Positions 1 to 8,638 of a stretch of 35,613 bases of DNA are shown in pieces (within the stretch, counting starts at the first letter, position 1; each line of letters opens with the position of its first letter). Below the pieces are notes generated by a model. It had not been told where the DNA came from, searched no databases, and saw only the letters and a program-made list of their open reading frames with translations. The DNA is from Alistipes sp. (GTDB lineage Bacteria > Bacteroidota > Bacteroidia > Bacteroidales > Rikenellaceae). The position numbers and the translations under genes were made by a program. The stretch lies in NCBI GenBank assembly GCA_017560425.1, contig JAFZEX010000008.1, positions 1-35,613 of the forward strand, in the 5' to 3' direction.

Positions 1-100
1 AACGATTCTGGCTATTCAGCTACGCATGTGCAAGTCGCCTAATGCGAAAATCTCGAAAAAACGCAAATATCCTGAAATGTTTGATTTTATAATAAATAGA
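1..100. other. Left edge, no assignable gene
   Basis: AT-rich edge sequence. A plus-strand frame is open from the window edge to a TAA at 40-42 and could be the last 13 codons of a gene lying outside, but it is too short to recognise. I see no other feature before the hairpin that starts at 101. Confidence 0.4.
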
Positions 101-135
101 AGCCTGTCTAACTTTTTTTGAATGTTAGACAGGCT
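101..135 (-). terminator. Hairpin ending the sigma/DUF4252 operon
   Basis: A perfect 12-bp inverted repeat (AGCCTGTCTAAC at 101-112, its complement at 124-135) lies 25 bp beyond the stop codon of the last DUF4252 gene. On the minus strand the stem is followed by a T-rich run (TCTATTTATTAT), so it probably terminates this operon. The 11-nt loop is rich in T on the plus strand. It could also work for a plus-strand gene entering from the left edge. Confidence 0.6.
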
Positions 136-160
136 CATTTTACACAAATAGTGTTTATGG

Positions 161-613
161 TTAAATATTGCCGATTGCATCGAGTATAGTTGTGAAGGTC
201 TCTTCTGTGAATTTGCCACAAATGTCAATAACGGCAACCTCGGCGCCATCAGCTACGAATATGATGAAGTCCATCACATCGCCAACGCTCTTCTGATAGA
301 TGTTAACAACCGTACCATCTTTGTCGATATTCGCAATAGATTTAAGGTTGGCATCTGCCACCATTTTGTCAAAATGTTTGCTAACATCCTTTACATATCG
401 AGCCTTCTCGGATTGAATAATAACGATATTCTCAATCACACTTGGGTCGATCTCGCCAGATGCTCCCGCCATAGCAAGCATCTCGCCGGTGAGGTTTACA
501 ACTGTAACATCCTCTACTGATGAGTATCTGTCAGCAAGTTCGTTGATCTCCGGAATAGATGCCATAGCACTAAATGGCAACAGCATCATAATCATCACAA
601 TAAATCTTTTCAT
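161..613 (-). CDS. DUF4252 domain secreted protein (copy 1)
   Basis: A 150-residue protein of the DUF4252 family, small exported Bacteroidota proteins of unknown biochemical role. A Sec signal peptide (MKRFIVMIMMLLPFSAMA, probable cleavage after Ala-18 or 19) precedes a globular domain. There is no lipobox cysteine, so it should be periplasmic or secreted rather than a lipoprotein. The body has the family pattern: an Asn-Leu-Thr-Gly-Glu-Met-Leu segment near residue 40, a middle Lys-rich helix, and a C-terminal beta-rich part. It is the last gene of a sigma/anti-sigma/barrel operon, 29 bp downstream of copy 2. The three DUF4252 genes look like tandem duplicates that have diverged strongly. Family assignment is from sequence resemblance; no function is inferred beyond membership in an ECF sigma regulon. 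Confidence 0.8.
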   Translation of the reverse strand: MKRFIVMIMMLLPFSAMASIPEINELADRYSSVEDVTVVNLTGEMLAMAGASGEIDPSVIENIVIIQSEKARYVKDVSKHFDKMVADANLKSIANIDKDGTVVNIYQKSVGDVMDFIIFVADGAEVAVIDICGKFTEETFTTILDAIGNI

Positions 614-642
614 ATCTACTATTTTTTAAGTTAATAATTGTA

Positions 643-1119
643 CTAATTTTTGCCTGGAGGACTAAGCTTTGATAGCTCACCCAATCGCTCATAGGGAATA
701 GTTCCGGACATTGCTACAACGCCCAAACCACCACTTTTGCTGTGAGTGATGATTATCACCTCCTTAACGATATTACCCTGCTTTTGGATATAGACATCGT
801 TGCGTCCACGTTCATCGTGCGACGTTACGAGATACCCCGCACCGACACTCTGAGCAATGGCAAGCGCTCGTTGCTCCAAGGTTTTAGCGTATGACGGATT
901 GTTGCACGTAATCATATCTATATGGTCGAGCATCTTAAATGTAGCTCGTTGCTCCTTACTGGCAAACGTCTGCGCCATACCAAGCATCACACTACCAGCG
1001 CTAAAATACTCGACATCAGTCTGCTTCTCAGCCTCATTACCAAGCTGCTCCATAGCAGGAATTTTAGCCGAGGTGACAAGTGGTATTAATATGACTATCA
1101 ATAAAATAAGTCGCTTCAT
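643..1119 (-). CDS. DUF4252-like secreted protein (copy 2)
   Basis: A 158-residue exported protein related to its two neighbours. The signal peptide reads MKRLILLIVILIPLVTSA, then a charged domain. The alignment anchor shared with the flanking genes is a Gly-x-Met-Leu-x-Met segment near residue 45 (SVMLGMAQ; compare GEMLAMAG in copy 1 and GDMLRSMG in copy 3). It also shares a mid-protein stretch that turns from a basic helix into a Val-Tyr-Ile-Gln/Lys strand. It lies 5 bp downstream of copy 3, consistent with one transcript. It is the most divergent of the three, so the family call is a little weaker. There are no catalytic residues that I recognise. Confidence 0.7.
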   Translation of the reverse strand: MKRLILLIVILIPLVTSAKIPAMEQLGNEAEKQTDVEYFSAGSVMLGMAQTFASKEQRATFKMLDHIDMITCNNPSYAKTLEQRALAIAQSVGAGYLVTSHDERGRNDVYIQKQGNIVKEVIIITHSKSGGLGVVAMSGTIPYERLGELSKLSPPGKN

Positions 1120-1124
1120 ATAAA

Positions 1125-1580
1125 CTACAGATTTTCAAGTATTGATGTCGCCTCATTGAGCTTTATATCATTGCCAACCAGTCGCACCACCACGCCCTCA
1201 CTCTCAGATATACTTACTATCAAATACTCTTGCAACTCCTTGCGCTTATTGTCTTTCTCACCCTTAAACACTTGGGTGACATGATATATCTTCACAAGCT
1301 CACCACTGCTATTAACCGCCATTAGAAGATTATATCCTTTGGCAATGGCTTCAATATCTGATTTTAATTCGCCTATTAGCTTAACATCTTCAACAGCAAT
1401 CATCTGCATATACTCAACTCCCGCATTTGCTCCCATGCTCCTAAGCATATCACCAGAGAGCACCACCGTCGAACAATTCTTCATTGTTGAGTATTTGTCA
1501 ACCAACGGAGCTATATGATCGGTTTGTGCCATTGCCACTGAGGGCAAACACAACATGATTAATAATATAAGTCGTTTCAT
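1125..1580 (-). CDS. DUF4252 domain secreted protein (copy 3)
   Basis: A DUF4252 protein of 151 residues from the ATG at 1580. A TTG nine bases upstream would add three residues in front of the signal peptide and is less likely. The signal peptide is MKRLILLIMLCLPSVAMA with cleavage before Gln. The mature part carries the family's Val-Leu-Ser-Gly-Asp-Met-Leu segment (about residues 40-46) and a C-terminal Val-Val-Arg-Leu strand. It begins 13 bp after the barrel gene. Four successive genes (2430, 1580, 1119, 613) all begin MKRL/MKRF with nearly the same bases around the start, which argues for duplication or strong constraint on the start region. Function unknown. Confidence 0.78.
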   Translation of the reverse strand: MKRLILLIMLCLPSVAMAQTDHIAPLVDKYSTMKNCSTVVLSGDMLRSMGANAGVEYMQMIAVEDVKLIGELKSDIEAIAKGYNLLMAVNSSGELVKIYHVTQVFKGEKDNKRKELQEYLIVSISESEGVVVRLVGNDIKLNEATSILENL

Positions 1581-1593
1581 ATCACGCAATGTT

Positions 1594-2430
1594 TTAGAAG
1601 AATAGACCTACACCTGCAGAGAGCCTTTTAGCCTTAGGGCCTGTGCCACTCTTGAACATCTCTAAGAACGAGTAGTTAACAAAGCCATAGAGCTTACCAT
1701 ATCCTATACGTGCTGTTGCACCTATTTGCACTGGATTAACCGTAACCGTGCGTTCGATAGTGGTTATAGGCTTCTTATATCGCAGAAAATTATTCATTAC
1801 TATGTCGAGGTTAGCACCGGCTGCTACGAAGAACTTCTTGCTAAAGTTCCAGTTAATAAGGAATGGCATATGTATATAATCTACACCCAGTTGCGACTTC
1901 TTAATATCGCCCTCAAGTTTCACTGGGCGCATCATGCCATCTGCATACTGCATAGAGTAAGGACCAGCAAAGGTATAACGCTCGCGGCCAAAACCAAATC
2001 CCATATTAAAACTCCACGTGCCTCTCTTATTGAGTGCAACATCCATCGACAACAGATTAATCGCAATATATGTTGATTTTCGATTTCCAAATTGGAGCAT
2101 TGCAGCCTCCTCCTTCGAATACATCGAATAGTCGGTATTCACCAGGGTATTAACACCAACCTCAAATAAAGCGAGGTGGTCGGTGTTACGCTCCTCAAAA
2201 GCACTGAATGTTACGCGTGGATTCTCCTTATTATTAGCCGCTGAGCCACTATTACCAAACTCCAGATTCACACCCGCAATAGTAAGCGAGATATTGCCAT
2301 CATCTGTGGTAATGCGATTCTGCCCATCACTACCAATATAGATAGTGTTTCTTTCAGCTGGATCTTGCTCCTGCGCCGATACCGCCACTACAGACAATAT
2401 GGCTATAATTGAGATGAATAGTCGTTTCAT
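1594..2430 (-). CDS. Outer-membrane beta-barrel protein
   Basis: A 278-residue exported protein. The signal peptide is MKRLFISIIAILSVVAVSA, cleaved before Gln. The mature N-terminus (about 20-75) is hydrophilic. From about residue 80 there are alternating amphipathic strands with aromatic girdle residues (Tyr-Ile-Ala-Ile-Asn, Trp-Ser-Phe-Asn-Met-Gly-Phe-Gly, Ile-Asn-Trp-Asn-Phe) and the last residues are Gly-Val-Gly-Leu-Phe-Phe, a typical barrel-assembly C-terminal signal. This resembles the porin-family / outer-membrane beta-barrel domain proteins of Bacteroidota, probably 8-10 strands. It sits directly after the anti-sigma gene (18 bp) and before the DUF4252 genes, so it is probably part of the same envelope-directed regulon. 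No substrate can be inferred. Confidence 0.75.
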   Translation of the reverse strand: MKRLFISIIAILSVVAVSAQEQDPAERNTIYIGSDGQNRITTDDGNISLTIAGVNLEFGNSGSAANNKENPRVTFSAFEERNTDHLALFEVGVNTLVNTDYSMYSKEEAAMLQFGNRKSTYIAINLLSMDVALNKRGTWSFNMGFGFGRERYTFAGPYSMQYADGMMRPVKLEGDIKKSQLGVDYIHMPFLINWNFSKKFFVAAGANLDIVMNNFLRYKKPITTIERTVTVNPVQIGATARIGYGKLYGFVNYSFLEMFKSGTGPKAKRLSAGVGLFF

Positions 2431-2448
2431 ATAAAGTTTTATTTTAGG

Positions 2449-2943
2449 TTAGTTCTTATTCTCTTCAAGTACTGGAATGTGCAGTCTTCGAATACCACTC
2501 ATGGCCTGCTCCATATTGCTAGCCACCTCGCCTAATATTCTGTTAGTCTCGGCATGAGCAATAGCCCAATCATCAACTTGTTTGCCATCAACATAGCATA
2601 TAAATTCCTTGCCCATACTTGGATAAGACTCAGTGCCATTATCCTTAAACAGTGTAGTGAGCAACATTACCACAGCAACCGATGCCGCTACGCCAACACC
2701 AATATGATAGCTCCACGCCCTCCAACGAGTCCTCTTTATGCTTGGAGCAACCTTTATCTCGACCTTTGCTGGTGTGGCCTCCCTAATCTCATTAAGCGAC
2801 GTAAATAGCATCTTCATGCTCCGAAACTCATCGGGAAGCACCTCGCACTGCGAAAAATATTGCGACAACAGCTTCTCCTCCTCTAAAGAGGTGTTGCCGT
2901 CCAAGTATTTCTCAACAAGTATTTTAACTTCGTTAAACTCCAT
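2449..2943 (-). CDS. Putative membrane anti-sigma factor
   Basis: A 164-residue protein with one transmembrane segment at about residues 79-99 (rich in Val/Ala/Leu), a 78-residue cytoplasmic N-terminal region and a 65-residue C-terminal region outside. The N-terminal part (YLDGNTSLEEEKLLSQYF) has the short-helix composition seen in small Bacteroidota anti-sigma proteins, but I see no zinc-binding HxxxCxxC motif. The gene overlaps the 3' end of the ECF sigma gene by 11 bp, implying translational coupling and a 1:1 partner. The C-terminal region outside contains a Gln-Val-Asp-Asp-Trp and a Met/Glu helix that could be the sensing part. The anti-sigma role is inferred mainly from position, topology and length. 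Confidence 0.65.
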   Translation of the reverse strand: MEFNEVKILVEKYLDGNTSLEEEKLLSQYFSQCEVLPDEFRSMKMLFTSLNEIREATPAKVEIKVAPSIKRTRWRAWSYHIGVGVAASVAVVMLLTTLFKDNGTESYPSMGKEFICYVDGKQVDDWAIAHAETNRILGEVASNMEQAMSGIRRLHIPVLEENKN

Positions 2944-3439
2944 AATTCATAATTGCTATTATCTGTTCTCTCAATGCCTTGCGTGCTCGAGATAGATTCA
3001 TTCTAACACTATTATCATCACACCCAGTAACCTCGGCAATCTCCTCAATTTCATACCCTTCAACATCGCGAAGATGAATTGCTATACGCTGCTTTTCGGG
3101 TAGTTGATTGATTAGCTTCAACGTCAGCGCCGCCATATCACTAATATCAGTGGCTGCATCGCCATTACTTGCCGTAGTGTGCCGTTCTAAACTCTCAAAC
3201 TCTTGCTTACGAGTGCGCTCTCTACAGCGGTCTATTGCGAGGTTGTGCGCGATGCGACAAACATAGGCTCGTGGATAGTCGATCTTGATTATCTTTTCAC
3301 GCATTAGCCACACCCTCTCGAATACATCTTGCGCGATATCCTCGGCTTCGGCATCACTAAGTGTAATGCTTCGAGCCAGTCGATACACCGTGTCACGCAT
3401 TCGTGCAACAAGTTCAATATATTCTGTTTCGGTATTCAA
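2933..3439 (-). CDS. ECF-type RNA polymerase sigma-70 factor
   Basis: A 168-residue extracytoplasmic-function sigma factor. Region 2 is clear at about residues 8-75 (DAEAEDIAQDVFERVW core-binding helix, then YVCRIAHNLAIDRCRERTR for -10 recognition). Region 4 lies at about 113-160 (LPEKQRIAIHLRDVEGY, then the IEEIAEVTGCDDNSVRMNLSRAR helix-turn-helix). There is no region 1 or 3, as expected for ECF factors. The start chosen is a TTG at 3439, because the 13 residues before the first ATG-encoded Met (codon 14) align with the family N-terminus. The gene heads an operon with the membrane anti-sigma factor, a barrel protein and three DUF4252 proteins, a layout seen in Bacteroidota where the sigma factor usually drives its own operon. 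The trigger is unknown. Confidence 0.92.
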   Translation of the reverse strand: MNTETEYIELVARMRDTVYRLARSITLSDAEAEDIAQDVFERVWLMREKIIKIDYPRAYVCRIAHNLAIDRCRERTRKQEFESLERHTTASNGDAATDISDMAALTLKLINQLPEKQRIAIHLRDVEGYEIEEIAEVTGCDDNSVRMNLSRARKALREQIIAIMNYGV

Positions 3440-3484
3440 GCCCTTTAGTTTTCTGTTGTTTGTCTATATAACGAATAACTACTA

Positions 3485-3492
3485 CAAATGTA
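3485..3492 (-). promoter_or_regulatory. -7 box of the sigma-factor operon
   Basis: The minus strand reads TACATTTG, a perfect match to the Bacteroidota TAnnTTTG element, about 46 bp before the TTG start. I see no convincing TTTG at the -33 spacing. That may mean a weak housekeeping promoter, or that an ECF-type promoter nearby is the main one. Confidence 0.5.
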
Positions 3493-3534
3493 ACATCGAA
3501 TAGAGAATTTTCTTCTATTTTTCACAAAAAAAAT

Positions 3535-3559
3535 GCGACACCCAAATTTCGAGTGTCGC
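3535..3559 (-). terminator. Intrinsic terminator of the porin gene
   Basis: On the minus strand, a 7-bp GC-rich stem (GCGACAC / GTGTCGC) is followed directly by ATTTTTTTTGTG, a classic hairpin plus U-tract, 20 bp beyond the porin stop codon. It separates the porin from the sigma-factor operon downstream. Confidence 0.85.
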
Positions 3560-3579
3560 TTCGCTCATACTAATATTGC

Positions 3580-4899
3580 TTAGAAGTTATACTGCGCCAT
3601 AATGCTTAGACGATTTGCTGAATTAAGAATGTCGCTTACGTCACGTCGTGTACCATGTAGATACTCGAGCGCAAACGTGAGGTTTGGCGTGAGCTTGTAG
3701 AAAGCATTTGCAAAAAGGTAACTACCCCTCTTATACTGCTTCTCGCTCACATATCCATCACCCTTATCAAGGCCCACCTCAGAGTAGCCAGCAGCAACCC
3801 ACAGACGCTTAGGCATAATATTTACCTGAGCTGCTGCCTGCCAGCCCCACATTGGAGGAGCCTGCAGCTGAGTAGCATTCTGGGGATTGTATGCAATATC
3901 ATAAGGCGAGCCTGTAAGATCCTGAATATAAGGCGTTATACCCTCGCCATATACACCATTCATATAGATATCAACCCAACGAGTGATAGCCAAATGACCG
4001 CTAAGCTGTAAGCCCCAGCCCACCTTGGTAATATTCTCGCCGCTAAGATTATCATGTAGATACATATCACGGATTACACCCGATAGGCGCAAATGACTAA
4101 CTCGCTCACGACCAAACTGATACTGCAAGTAGGCAATACCATCTGGCACTCGTTGCATGATTGACGAGAAGTTTTCGCCATAAGTAGCATTCACCACAGG
4201 GCGCTCGGCAGCAATACCGAAACCAAAGCCTCCACGTGTGCTATACTCGTAGCGTATCATCTCGTTGAACGAGAAGTTATAGGCATTAGGACCCTGAAAA
4301 TCAATGGTTCGAGGTGCAGCATCAAGGTCACAAAAGGTGGTCACATCACGACCAATAGTCAAGCCCTTAAAGCTCACATACGCCGAGCGCAAACGGGGCA
4401 AGTAGGAGAACTCAGCACCACCACGGAAGTCCATGTCGCTAAACACCACCACACGACCAAGGGCATTACTATTCACAACGGCCTTAAGATAGAGGCGTGA
4501 TGTCGATGCGTCCATCATAATGCGTTGGTCCGAGGCATAGTTCTTACTCATAGGGATGTCGTAAGGCACAAAGTCGATATTATCAACCGCACCACTAAAG
4601 TCGTAGCTTGTGCGCAAATTTACGAAGCCACCCACAGCAAGCGAGAAGCGATTGTCGGGCGAGGTGAAGATAAACTGAGGATTGCTCAGCTCACGATGAC
4701 CAGCACGCTCCGTCTCAGCAAAATCTCGCACAGCTTGCTTATGTGCCTTATTGTGATGATGTTTATGGTCGCCACCTGAAGCAGGAGTGTAGACCGATGG
4801 CGAATACTTCTCGTCATCATTTGCGGTTTGCGCCATTGCTGATGTGGCAACAACCGATGCCGCAGCAGCAATTAAGAGTGTTTGTCTAAACAGTTTCAT
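3580..4899 (-). CDS. DcaP-like outer-membrane porin, His-rich N-terminus
   Basis: A 439-residue porin from the ATG at 4899; a start 36 bp upstream would place a charged leader before the signal peptide. The signal peptide is MKLFRQTLLIAAAASVVATSAMA, cleaved before Gln. After it comes a short soluble part with a histidine cluster (DHKHHHNKAHKQ, about mature residues 18-30). Then the barrel starts at Phe-Ser-Leu-Ala-Val-Gly-Gly-Phe-Val-Asn-Leu-Arg, typical of DcaP-like trimeric porins. Strands continue with short turns to a C-terminal Met-Ala-Gln-Tyr-Asn-Phe. The gene stands alone, with its own promoter and terminator. DcaP relatives in Proteobacteria take up small negatively charged molecules. 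The Bacteroidota branch is not characterised, so substrate is open. A phosphate-selective porin (OprP type) is the main alternative. Confidence 0.8.
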   Translation of the reverse strand: MKLFRQTLLIAAAASVVATSAMAQTANDDEKYSPSVYTPASGGDHKHHHNKAHKQAVRDFAETERAGHRELSNPQFIFTSPDNRFSLAVGGFVNLRTSYDFSGAVDNIDFVPYDIPMSKNYASDQRIMMDASTSRLYLKAVVNSNALGRVVVFSDMDFRGGAEFSYLPRLRSAYVSFKGLTIGRDVTTFCDLDAAPRTIDFQGPNAYNFSFNEMIRYEYSTRGGFGFGIAAERPVVNATYGENFSSIMQRVPDGIAYLQYQFGRERVSHLRLSGVIRDMYLHDNLSGENITKVGWGLQLSGHLAITRWVDIYMNGVYGEGITPYIQDLTGSPYDIAYNPQNATQLQAPPMWGWQAAAQVNIMPKRLWVAAGYSEVGLDKGDGYVSEKQYKRGSYLFANAFYKLTPNLTFALEYLHGTRRDVSDILNSANRLSIMAQYNF

Positions 4900-4917
4900 A
4901 ATCGTCGATTTAGATGT

Positions 4918-4947
4918 TAAACATACGTTTCGCATCCTCTATCGCAA
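4918..4947 (-). promoter_or_regulatory. Probable promoter of the porin gene
   Basis: Minus strand: TTG (-33 core, 4945-4947), 19 bp, then TATGTTTA (4918-4925), one mismatch from TAnnTTTG. The predicted transcription start would leave a leader of only about 14 nt before the ATG at 4899. Confidence 0.45.
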
Positions 4948-5008
4948 CTTATATGCCAAACAAACAGGCCTCCTTATGACGTAGAAAATATCTACATATA
5001 CAATAAAA

Positions 5009-5030
5009 AAAGCGGCCAAACGACCGCCTT
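5009..5030 (-). terminator. Intrinsic terminator of uvrA
   Basis: Three bases past the uvrA stop, the minus strand folds into a 9-bp stem with two G-U pairs (AAGGCGGTC / GGCCGCTTT), a GTTT loop and a run of seven or more T. It ends the five-gene cvfB-to-uvrA transcript. Confidence 0.85.
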
Positions 5031-5032
5031 AC

Positions 5033-7852
5033 CTATTTCAACATTTGCTTTAGGTAGTAACCCGTATAGCTCTCTTCATTAGCCATAATATCCTGCGGCG
5101 TTCCCTCAGCAACAACCCTACCGCCATCACGACCACCCTCGGGCCCCATATCAACAATCCAATCAGCCACCTTAACCACATCAAGATTATGCTCGATAAC
5201 GATTGCAGTATTACCACAATCCACCAAACGATTGATAACGTCGAGCAACTGACGAATATCCTCGAAGTGAAGACCCGTAGTTGGCTCGTCAAGAATATAG
5301 AGTGTTCGGCCGGTATCACGCTTAGCAAGCTCCGCAGCAAGCTTTATACGCTGCGACTCGCCACCCGATAGCGTAGTGCATGGCTGACCGAGTGTTAGAT
5401 AACCGAGTCCAACTTGCTGAATAGCACGCAACTTCTGATATATCGACGGAATATTCTCAAAGAACTCAACAGCCATATTGATGGTCATATTCAACACATC
5501 GTTGATGCTCTTTCCCTTATACTTAACCTCGAGCGTCTCACGATTATAGCGATTGCCGCCACACGCCTTACACTTAACAAAGACATCGGGCAAGAAGTTC
5601 ATCTCGATAGTCTGAAAACCTGCTCCTCGACACTCCTCGCAACGGCCACCTTTGACATTAAACGAGAATCTACCCGCCTTATAGCCACGAATAAGCGCAT
5701 CAGGAGTCTCAGAGAAGAGCTTACGAATATCAGCAAAGACATTCGAATATGTTGCGGGGTTGCTGCGTGGCGTACGACCAATAGGCGACTGATCGACAAC
5801 CACAAGCTTATCGATATGCTCAAGACCCTCGATTCTATCATAAGGCAACGGCTGATCGAATGAACGATAGAGATGACGAGCAAGAATTGGGCGCAGCGTG
5901 CCATTGATAAGCGACGACTTTCCCGAGCCCGACACACCTGTAACACAAACAAACTTACCCAAAGGAATACTTAGATCAACACCCTTAAGATTATTACCCT
6001 GAGCACCAAAGATACGCAAGAAATCACCGCTACCCTCACGCAAAGTTTCAGGCATTGGAATAACTCTACGGCGTGTTAGATAATCTGCCGTAAGCGTTTG
6101 ACTATTACATATATCCTCAAAGCTACCTTGAGCCACAACTTTACCTCCTCGACGACCCGCCAGCGGACCCACATCGACAATATAGTCGGCTGCTCGCATC
6201 ATATCTTCGTCATGCTCAACAACAATCACCGAGTTGCCCGCATCACGCAGACGCTTAAGACTCTCGATGAGTCGCTGATTATCTCGCTGATGTAGACCAA
6301 TGCTTGGCTCATCGAGAATATAGAGCACATTAACAAGCTTAGAACCAATCTGCGTAGCAAGGCGAATACGCTGCGACTCACCGCCCGATATAGTGCGTGA
6401 AGCGCGTGACAGAGAGAGATAACCCAGGCCAACATCGACAAGAAAGCCGACACGCTCACGTATCTCCTTTATGAGGTCACGGGCGATAATTCGCTGTTTA
6501 TCATCAAGTTCATTTTCGACACCTTCAATCCAATCACGAAACTCAAGGATAGACATTGCCGACACCCGAGTAATACTCTTATCGCCAATACGGAAGTTCT
6601 CGACATCAGCCTTTAGACGGCTACCATGACAACATGGACAGCTCTGCATCACAAAGAACTGATCACGCCACTTCTCACCCTTCTTCGACTCTTCATCGAC
6701 ATTGCGCATCATCCACTCGTTAAGACCCATCCACTGCATCATATCACGACCACCCGAAGCGCCATACGACGAAGCATGAAGCATAAGTGGCTCAGGATCA
6801 CCATACAATATCGCATTCATGCCCTCGGCAGATATTGTCGAGATAGGATCTTGCAGCGTAAAGTCGTAGCGCTGACCAAGCGCCTCGAGCATAGCAAACA
6901 GCATATTGGCATGATACTTACCAAATGGCTCAATGCCTCCCTCGGCAAGCGACAACGAGCTGTCGGGCGCAATCTTATCCATATCGAACACAGCCCTCTC
7001 TCCCAGGCCATTACACTCAACACATGCACCTTTGGGTGAGTTAAATGAGAAGGTGTGAGGCTGCGGCTCCTCGAACGCCTCGCCCGTGGTTGGACACATC
7101 AAATGGCGAGAATAGTAGCGAGTACCCTCGGTATTATAGTCGTAGAGCATCATCGTACCCTTACCCTGGCGCATAGCCTCCGAAAGCGATGTTGCCATGC
7201 GCTCACGATGCTCCTCGCCAACAACAAGGCGATCGATGACCATATCAATAGTATGTATCTTATATCTATCGAGCTTCATGCCTGCCGAGAACTCAGTTAT
7301 CTCGCCGTCGATACGTGCGTAGATATATCCTCGCTTCGCCATCTGCTCGAAAAGCTCACGATAGTGACCCTTACGACCCTTAACAATAGGGGCAAGAAAT
7401 GCCACACGACGACCCCTAAAACCCTCAATCATAAGATCCAATATCTGCTCGTCGCTATATCGCACCATCTTCTCGCCCGTGATTGGCGAGTATGCCGTAG
7501 AGGCACGAGCAAACATCAGACGCAGGAAGTCGTTAATTTCGGTCACAGTACCCACCGTAGAGCGTGGATTCTTATTTGTCGTCTTCTGCTCGATAGCCAC
7601 AACAGGACTTAGTCCCGTAATCTTATCGACATCAGGGCGCTCCATATTACCCACAAACTGACGAGCATATGCCGATAGCGTCTCCATATATCGGCGCTGA
7701 CCCTCAGCATATATCGTATCGAACGCCAACGACGACTTGCCCGAGCCCGAGAGTCCGGTAATCACAACGAGAGAATCTCGAGGTATTACGACATCTATAT
7801 TCTTGAGGTTGTGTACTCTTGCGCCTGTTATCTCAATAAGTTTCTTTTCCAT
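5033..7852 (-). CDS. uvrA: UvrABC system protein A
   Basis: Damage-recognition ATPase of nucleotide excision repair; it loads UvrB on damaged DNA in the cytoplasm. Length 939 residues, normal for UvrA. Two ABC modules are present: Walker A at 33-40 (GLSGSGKS) and about 640 (GVSGSGKSS), with signature/Walker B blocks near 485-510 ([11 protein letters not shown] then [13 protein letters not shown]) and 825-855 ([11 protein letters not shown] then [13 protein letters not shown]). Zinc-binding Cys pairs are visible near 277 (CVECNG), 409 (CPCCHG), 737 (CEECRG) and 764 (CKACGG). All key residues are intact. It is the last gene of a run whose upstream member, the TauE/SafE permease, ends only 8 bp before it. 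uvrC is encoded 6 kb away on the other strand; uvrB is not in the window. Confidence 0.98.
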   Translation of the reverse strand: MEKKLIEITGARVHNLKNIDVVIPRDSLVVITGLSGSGKSSLAFDTIYAEGQRRYMETLSAYARQFVGNMERPDVDKITGLSPVVAIEQKTTNKNPRSTVGTVTEINDFLRLMFARASTAYSPITGEKMVRYSDEQILDLMIEGFRGRRVAFLAPIVKGRKGHYRELFEQMAKRGYIYARIDGEITEFSAGMKLDRYKIHTIDMVIDRLVVGEEHRERMATSLSEAMRQGKGTMMLYDYNTEGTRYYSRHLMCPTTGEAFEEPQPHTFSFNSPKGACVECNGLGERAVFDMDKIAPDSSLSLAEGGIEPFGKYHANMLFAMLEALGQRYDFTLQDPISTISAEGMNAILYGDPEPLMLHASSYGASGGRDMMQWMGLNEWMMRNVDEESKKGEKWRDQFFVMQSCPCCHGSRLKADVENFRIGDKSITRVSAMSILEFRDWIEGVENELDDKQRIIARDLIKEIRERVGFLVDVGLGYLSLSRASRTISGGESQRIRLATQIGSKLVNVLYILDEPSIGLHQRDNQRLIESLKRLRDAGNSVIVVEHDEDMMRAADYIVDVGPLAGRRGGKVVAQGSFEDICNSQTLTADYLTRRRVIPMPETLREGSGDFLRIFGAQGNNLKGVDLSIPLGKFVCVTGVSGSGKSSLINGTLRPILARHLYRSFDQPLPYDRIEGLEHIDKLVVVDQSPIGRTPRSNPATYSNVFADIRKLFSETPDALIRGYKAGRFSFNVKGGRCEECRGAGFQTIEMNFLPDVFVKCKACGGNRYNRETLEVKYKGKSINDVLNMTINMAVEFFENIPSIYQKLRAIQQVGLGYLTLGQPCTTLSGGESQRIKLAAELAKRDTGRTLYILDEPTTGLHFEDIRQLLDVINRLVDCGNTAIVIEHNLDVVKVADWIVDMGPEGGRDGGRVVAEGTPQDIMANEESYTGYYLKQMLK

Positions 7853-7860
7853 AACGACAA

Positions 7861-8637
7861 CTACAACAAGCCAGACAGCACTCCCTCAAGCGATATCCAC
7901 CCCATAAGATCAACAAAGAATACTACGATGATAAATAGCGTAAACCAGCGCACAAACTTAACACCCCAGCTCATAGCCCAGTGCGATGCCATCACAGCAC
8001 CAAGAATGTTACCCACACCATGCAACAAACCTGCCATCCACTCGACCTGACCATTATAGATAAACACCGCAAGAGCAAATGGCGTAGATAGGAATATCAC
8101 AAAGCCCTTGATGACGTTGGCTGTGATAATATCGAGCTTCATGGTCCATATGGCAATGGCAAGAATTAAGAAGCCAAGACCGATATAGATGTAGCCACCA
8201 TAAAAGCCAATAATAAAGAATACAAGATAGTGCCACCACCTGATTTTCAGGCCGTGACCACCTGTTACATGCTCATTATCTTTACCTAAAAGCAAGTAGA
8301 TGAGAATTATGGCGAGCACCACCGAAAGACATATCTTAAAGACCGACTCACTAACCTCGGTAGCCACCATAGCACCAAAGATATTACCCACAATAGCAGG
8401 TATCGAGAGTAGCAACCCACTGCGAATGTGGAGCATACCCTTGCGAAGGAACGCCACTGTAGCCGACAGGTTTTGCAGCAGCACAGCAATACGATTAGTA
8501 CCATTTGCCAAGCCAATAGGCATACCCATAGCCATAAATAGCGACATGGTAATAACCGAGCCACCACCACCAAGAGTATTGATTATGCCAACGATAACTC
8601 CCGAAACAAGGAGTAGAATTATTTCGTTTACGCTCAT
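7861..8637 (-). CDS. Sulfite exporter TauE/SafE family membrane protein
   Basis: A 258-residue polytopic membrane protein of the TauE/SafE (UPF0721) family, with about eight hydrophobic helices arranged as two similar halves. The N-terminal half shows the family's Gly-rich signature ([16 protein letters not shown], about residues 16-31) followed by [18 protein letters not shown], the two best family hallmarks. Members move sulfite, sulfoacetate, taurine-linked or other organic anions across the inner membrane, but substrate cannot be told from sequence. It lies 1 bp after the omega-amidase gene and 8 bp before uvrA. That spacing suggests co-transcription but not a common pathway; the omega-amidase next door hints, weakly, at sulfur or amide metabolism. 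Confidence 0.88.
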   Translation of the reverse strand: MSVNEIILLLVSGVIVGIINTLGGGGSVITMSLFMAMGMPIGLANGTNRIAVLLQNLSATVAFLRKGMLHIRSGLLLSIPAIVGNIFGAMVATEVSESVFKICLSVVLAIILIYLLLGKDNEHVTGGHGLKIRWWHYLVFFIIGFYGGYIYIGLGFLILAIAIWTMKLDIITANVIKGFVIFLSTPFALAVFIYNGQVEWMAGLLHGVGNILGAVMASHWAMSWGVKFVRWFTLFIIVVFFVDLMGWISLEGVLSGLL

Positions 8638-8638
8638 A

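Noticed and set aside
6626-7612. Long plus-strand open frames opposite uvrA
   Set aside because: They mirror uvrA codons, have no family resemblance, no promoter and no ribosome-friendly start; they are antisense shadows.
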